From a virus: 50,884 nucleotides of DNA. The translations under genes were made by a program, and so were the position numbers. The stretch lies in IMG/VR virus record IMGVR_UViG_3300045970_000272, positions 1 to 50,884 of that record; one strand, 5' to 3'. This document shows positions 47,585-50,884 of this stretch, piece by piece. Position 1 is the first letter of the stretch; each line of letters begins with the position of its first letter. The notes under the pieces are model-generated. The model saw only the letters and a list, made by a program, of their open reading frames with translations. It made no database searches and was not told where the DNA came from.

Positions 47585-48531
47585 CCGAGTCGGTTACCTA
47601 TTTGCACCCTGATAAAATCTGCGACCAAATCTCCGACGCGGTCGTTGATGCCTGTTTGAAAGTCGACCCGTACGCTCGGGTGGCGGTTGAAACAATGGGC
47701 GGTCACGGCATACTCACTCTCACGGGTGAAATCACAATGGACGAACGAATTGATGTGGCTCAGGTTGCAGGCGACGCCTACCGCGCGATGACGTACAAGG
47801 ACATCGGCGTGCAGACAAACATCGTGCAACAGTCCGACGAGATATCCAACAAGGTCGACAACGGCGGGGCTGGCGACCAGGGTGTAATGGTCGGGTACGC
47901 CTGCCAAGACAACCCAGACTTCATTCCTCAAGAGCTGCACTTGTCGCGCAAACTACTCGAGAACTTCAAGCGTGACGGTAAAAGCCAGGTGGTGTTGGAC
48001 GACGGACACCTGACCTCGGTGGTGCTGTCGGTTCAAAACGAATCCAAGGAGGGATTGGAAGCTTACGTCCGCAAAGTCCTAAAGAGTTATGGGCCAATCG
48101 ACTCGCTCTACTGCAACAACATCGGTTCATTTTCTATGGGAGGGTTTGACGCCGACACAGGGGTAACTGGTCGCAAGATCGTGGTGGACGCATACGGTCC
48201 GCGCGTACCTGTGGGGGGCGGAGCTTTCTCGGGCAAGGACGCAACCAAGGTAGACCGCTCTGCTGCGTACATGGCGCGCTGGTGTGCCTTGAAGTTACTT
48301 CACGACTCGGGTGCAGATGAGGTCACGGTACGTTTGGGTTATGTAATAGGAAGCGAGTATCCTTTACTGCAAGAAGCGTGCATTGACGGCAGGTACCAAA
48401 AGATACACGAGGACTGTCGTCCACAAGCAATTATCGAACGGTTTGATTTACGAACACCCATTTACCAAAAGACAGCACGGTACGGTGCATTTGGGAGTGG
48501 GATGTTCAAGTGGGACAGATACGATGACTGA
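47554..48531 (+). CDS. metK: S-adenosylmethionine synthetase (phage-encoded)
   Basis: The enzyme makes S-adenosylmethionine from methionine and ATP. Signatures are present: HPDK at residues 18-21, GGHGILTLTGE near 49, GAGDQG at 105-110, KSQVVLDDG near 143, and GGGAFSGKD at 221-229. The length of 325 is below the usual 380-400 of bacterial enzymes, but the characteristic end (TARYGAFGSGMFKW) is present, so it is compact and not cut short. AAGGAGG precedes the ATG. It overlaps the methyltransferase upstream and the small terminase downstream (8 bases). Confidence 0.9.
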   Translation: MADTNSQTRIAESVTYLHPDKICDQISDAVVDACLKVDPYARVAVETMGGHGILTLTGEITMDERIDVAQVAGDAYRAMTYKDIGVQTNIVQQSDEISNKVDNGGAGDQGVMVGYACQDNPDFIPQELHLSRKLLENFKRDGKSQVVLDDGHLTSVVLSVQNESKEGLEAYVRKVLKSYGPIDSLYCNNIGSFSMGGFDADTGVTGRKIVVDAYGPRVPVGGGAFSGKDATKVDRSAAYMARWCALKLLHDSGADEVTVRLGYVIGSEYPLLQEACIDGRYQKIHEDCRPQAIIERFDLRTPIYQKTARYGAFGSGMFKWDRYDD

Positions 48532-49003
48532 ACAAATGTTGGCAAAGACTAGTGGCAAGGTTCTCCCTGCCGCTGGTACTGGCAGACCGTCTGATGTAAC
48601 GGAGGAGGTTACCGCGAAACTGGACGAGGTGTTCAAGCTCGGGGTAACCGTTGAAACTGCTTGTCGGTACGCGCAAATCTCGATCGACTCATTTTATAGG
48701 GCTTGCAAACGGGACGAGGCTTTCGCAAGGAAGATGGATACAGCAAGGGAATTTGCACGTTTGGCTGCTGGACAAGTGGTCATGGACGCGATCGTCCACG
48801 ACAAGGATTTACCCACCGCCAGATGGTATTTGGAGAAGAAGCACGGCGCAGAGTTTAGTGGTCCGCCCAGATTAGAACTCAATCAAAACAATCAAATAAT
48901 TAACGTGGAAGCAAATCATGAGCAACTATCAGAAAGACTCGCTCAGCTCTTTGGCGTCACTGCCACCGCAAGTGCGGTTGAAGATGGTGAAGAGGCTGAG
49001 TAA
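48524..49003 (+). CDS. terS: Terminase small subunit
   Basis: ATG 48524 (ATGACTGA overlap with the synthetase stop) is chosen; upstream in-frame codons lie inside the synthetase gene. The 159-residue protein has a helix-turn-helix-like N-terminal segment (DEVFKLGVTVETACRYAQISIDS truncated here to its key residues: Thr, Ala and Ser around residues 40-60) and then a long helix leading to PTARWYLEKKH, a hallmark of small terminases. It recognises phage DNA and forms the packaging ring. The large-subunit ATPase half starts within its last 86 bases. Confidence 0.75.
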   Translation: MTEQMLAKTSGKVLPAAGTGRPSDVTEEVTAKLDEVFKLGVTVETACRYAQISIDSFYRACKRDEAFARKMDTAREFARLAAGQVVMDAIVHDKDLPTARWYLEKKHGAEFSGPPRLELNQNNQIINVEANHEQLSERLAQLFGVTATASAVEDGEEAE

Positions 49004-49658
49004 AGAGGAGCTGGAGGAAGTGTCGCGCCTCACGGCTGTGGCGGAGGTTGAGCGTGCAAAGAACGACCTCTTTTACTACCTGGAGAACATGGTGTGGACG
49101 ATGGACGAACACGACGAGGATCACCCCACCAAGAAGCTTCCGATGGAGAAGCGTTACTTGCAGGAACTCGCCTACCACTTCTTGAACGAGAAGCTGCTGT
49201 TGGTCGAGAAGTCCCGTCAAATGATGGTGACGTGGTTGATGGTGGCGTGTCATTTGTGGGACGCACAGTTCCACGAGGGGCGGCGCATCTTCTTCCAATC
49301 CAAGAAGGAGGCGGACGCAAATCACCTGGTTGACCGCGCCAAGTTCATCTACAACAACTACCCACCCGTGTACCGTGAGATTATCCACACCAACTACGCT
49401 GCGCGCACTCCGATGGCGTACCTTAAGCTGGAGTTTGGCAAGCTCAACTCAATCATACAAGGCACTCCCCAGGGGTCGGACGTTCTCCGCCAATACACCG
49501 CCTCACGTATCTTTATGGACGAGGCTGCGTTCCAGGAGAAGGCTGAGGAGACGTGGATTGCTGCCAAACCTACTGTGGTGGGTGGCGGGTCGGTCGTGAT
49601 GGTTTCCACTCCAAACTTTAAGAACTTCTTTTATCAAGTGAGGAGCGATTCTCTATGA
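48918..49658 (+). CDS. terL: Terminase large subunit, N-terminal ATPase half
   Basis: The 246-residue protein holds the packaging motor: a Walker A-like KSRQMMVTW at about residues 98-106, Walker B IFMDEAA with Asp201/Glu202, and coupling motif STPN at 230-233. It stops soon after this motif, so it lacks the RNase H-like nuclease, which is encoded separately at 1864-2772. The stop overlaps the methyltransferase start (ATGA). An in-frame ATG at 48984 is an alternative start with less overlap with the small subunit. Both halves keep their key residues, so they probably work together as two polypeptides. Confidence 0.85.
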   Translation: MSNYQKDSLSSLASLPPQVRLKMVKRLSKEELEEVSRLTAVAEVERAKNDLFYYLENMVWTMDEHDEDHPTKKLPMEKRYLQELAYHFLNEKLLLVEKSRQMMVTWLMVACHLWDAQFHEGRRIFFQSKKEADANHLVDRAKFIYNNYPPVYREIIHTNYAARTPMAYLKLEFGKLNSIIQGTPQGSDVLRQYTASRIFMDEAAFQEKAEETWIAAKPTVVGGGSVVMVSTPNFKNFFYQVRSDSL

Positions 49659-50644
49659 TCAAGTACATCGACCTGTTTGCAGGCGTGGGAGGGTTTCATT
49701 ATGGATTTGACAAAGCTAATAACCTTTGGTCGTTGGCTGAGGGGTTTGATTGCGTTTACTCAAACGAGTGGGACAAGTACGCCGCCAGCGTTTACAGGCG
49801 TCACTACAACGAATGTGACGAGCGGGACATACGAACCGTACCATCTCAAGACCTCCCAAGCTTCGACCTCCTCTGTGGAGGATTTCCCTGTCAACCCTTC
49901 TCGGTGGCTGGACGACATGGAGGTTTTGATGACACCAGGGGAACGCTCTTCTTTGAGATTGTTAGGATACTGTTCGATCGCCAACCCAGACTCGTACTAC
50001 TTGAAAACGTCAAAGGGCTGCTCAGTCATGACGGTGGACGCACTTTCAAAAGAATCATCTCCGCGCTTGATGAGCTGGGGTACAACGTTCAATGGGATGT
50101 GCTTAACAGCAAGGATTACGGGGTACCGCAAAACAGGGAGCGCATCATCATTGTCGGCTATCTTAGAGGAACACGTAGACTCGAAGTATTTCCTATCCGA
50201 CGCAGCAGTTCAGAAGATACTTTGGCGCGCATCGCAACCAAGGTTTACGAACCGTTCCCGCAAACCCACCGACTATCAGACGCGTTTAGAATCCGAGGAG
50301 TAGATGGTGTGAGCGCAACCCTCAAGGGGCTGGGTGGCGGCATGGGTGCAAAGACTGGACTGTACGCCGTACGCCAACCGCTCAAGTTTCTCGACCGTAA
50401 CCAGCGCAACATCGAGGGCGACTACTCGTACACCGTGGACAGTTTGAACACGGGCGGCGTTCGGATTGGTACAAAGGTGCGCCGACTGACACCCGTGGAG
50501 TGCGAACGGTTGCAGGGTTACCCAGACGACTGGACCAAGTTCGGAGAAGATGGTAAGTTAATGAGTGACAGCCAACGCTACAAGATGATGGGAAACGCTG
50601 TCACTACAAATGTTGTCACAGCCGTGGCAGAAAGGTTGGTATGA
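49655..50644 (+). CDS. C5-cytosine DNA methyltransferase
   Basis: All main motifs of the family are present in 329 residues: motif I DLFAGVGGF (6-14), motif IV GGFPCQPFS with catalytic Cys79, motif VI ENV (117-119), motif VIII QNRERI near 159, and motif X MMGNAVTTNVV near the end, with a target-recognition region between. It would methylate cytosines in phage DNA. No restriction enzyme gene is adjacent. It lies between the two halves of the large terminase, coupled to the ATPase half by ATGA. Confidence 0.92.
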   Translation: MIKYIDLFAGVGGFHYGFDKANNLWSLAEGFDCVYSNEWDKYAASVYRRHYNECDERDIRTVPSQDLPSFDLLCGGFPCQPFSVAGRHGGFDDTRGTLFFEIVRILFDRQPRLVLLENVKGLLSHDGGRTFKRIISALDELGYNVQWDVLNSKDYGVPQNRERIIIVGYLRGTRRLEVFPIRRSSSEDTLARIATKVYEPFPQTHRLSDAFRIRGVDGVSATLKGLGGGMGAKTGLYAVRQPLKFLDRNQRNIEGDYSYTVDSLNTGGVRIGTKVRRLTPVECERLQGYPDDWTKFGEDGKLMSDSQRYKMMGNAVTTNVVTAVAERLV

Positions 50645-50841
50645 GAGCAGACAAAGACATTCTTAACATTGAGCAACTGATCGACGAACACTACGACTCC
50701 ATGTTTGATTGGCTGTGCAAGGAGAGCGGCGACGACTTCCACGACTTAGTCATTGAGGTAAGGGTTGGTAGCGAGGGCAAGACCGTGCGCCGATCGTGGC
50801 GTGAGCGTGACGCGATGCTCCGAGATGCGGAGGCAAGATGA
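50641..50841 (+). CDS. Small acidic protein, 66 aa
   Basis: The start overlaps the methyltransferase stop (ATGA). The first half is helical and acidic (LIDEHYDSMFDWLCKESGDD), followed by a strand and a basic Arg-rich helix at the end. On the closed circle it runs into the membrane protein gene at 81. No family is recognised. Confidence 0.65.
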   Translation: MRADKDILNIEQLIDEHYDSMFDWLCKESGDDFHDLVIEVRVGSEGKTVRRSWRERDAMLRDAEAR

Positions 50842-50884
50842 AGGCATTTGGTAACTTTATGGCAAGTTTGCTGTGGATGTTCAA
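50758..50884. repeat. Direct repeat marking the circular junction (right copy)
   Basis: Identical to bases 1-127. The small gene that begins at 50838 here is the truncated copy of the membrane protein at 81-239. The genome closes by joining base 50757 to base 1. Confidence 0.95.

Noticed and set aside
49655-50644. Methyltransferase as half of a restriction-modification system
   Set aside because: No neighbouring gene looks like a restriction enzyme; the HNH genes are far away and of other types.
1-50884. Biological terminal repeats from the 127-base duplication
   Set aside because: The exact length of 127 matches a common assembler k-mer, and the repeat cuts coding genes, so a circular assembly overlap is the simpler reading.
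1-50884. tRNA genes, integrase and attachment sites
   Set aside because: No cloverleaf with a CCA end, tyrosine or serine recombinase motif, or att-like duplication was noticed by eye on either strand. A dedicated scan was not possible.

Overview
The window is a complete, circularly closed genome of a tailed double-stranded DNA bacteriophage. Its last 127 bases repeat its first 127 exactly, so the unique length is 50,757 bp. The virion genes point to a podovirus-like particle: a P22-sized portal, an HK97-fold major capsid protein, an SU10/P22-type head-tail adaptor followed by a beta-propeller tail nozzle, fibres, and a block of large ejection-type proteins. There is no tail tube, sheath or tape-measure set. 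No integrase, attachment site, partition system or tRNA was seen, so a lytic lifestyle is likely. The host cannot be named. Strong GGAGG ribosome sites, sigma70-like promoters and TGA used as a stop point to a bacterium with the standard code.

The rightward half runs from 46379 through the circle junction to 34006. It starts with a DNA-modification and packaging module: a ParB-domain/DNA methyltransferase fusion, an S-adenosylmethionine synthetase, the small terminase, the ATPase half of the large terminase and a C5-cytosine methyltransferase, all overlapping. A chain of tiny genes follows, many with zinc-ribbon cysteine pairs (50641 to 1863), and then the nuclease half of the large terminase (1864-2772). 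After that come the portal, decoration/fibre-like proteins, scaffold, capsid, a glycosyltransferase, LamG-type adhesins, adaptor, nozzle, fibres, internal proteins (22102-31917) and lysis genes (31914-33383). An HNH nuclease closes the arm.

The leftward half (46146 down to 34109) carries replication and early genes: a replisome-organiser-like protein, DnaB-type helicase, PD-(D/E)XK nuclease, OB-fold-like protein, ParB-like protein, RusA resolvase, MazG and many small unknown proteins. A short rightward cassette at 40269-40838 interrupts it. The cassette begins with a 50-residue ribbon-helix-helix regulator transcribed from an apparently leaderless promoter.

The most unusual features are these. 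(1) A 1603-residue polyvalent-type protein has an HExxH metallopeptidase domain and eleven copies of an (A/S)GK(V/I)P motif. At its stop codon lie a CCCAAAA slippery heptamer and a GC-rich hairpin; a -1 shift would add 244 residues carrying a twelfth copy. (2) A shared operator-like sequence occurs at four leftward promoters and at the regulator's own promoter. (3) An intergenic region of about 800 bp, poor in G on the + strand, holds twelve semi-regularly spaced copies of CCATTACTGCC. (4) The large terminase is split, with its halves about 3 kb apart. (5) An S-adenosylmethionine synthetase is translationally linked to two DNA methyltransferases.
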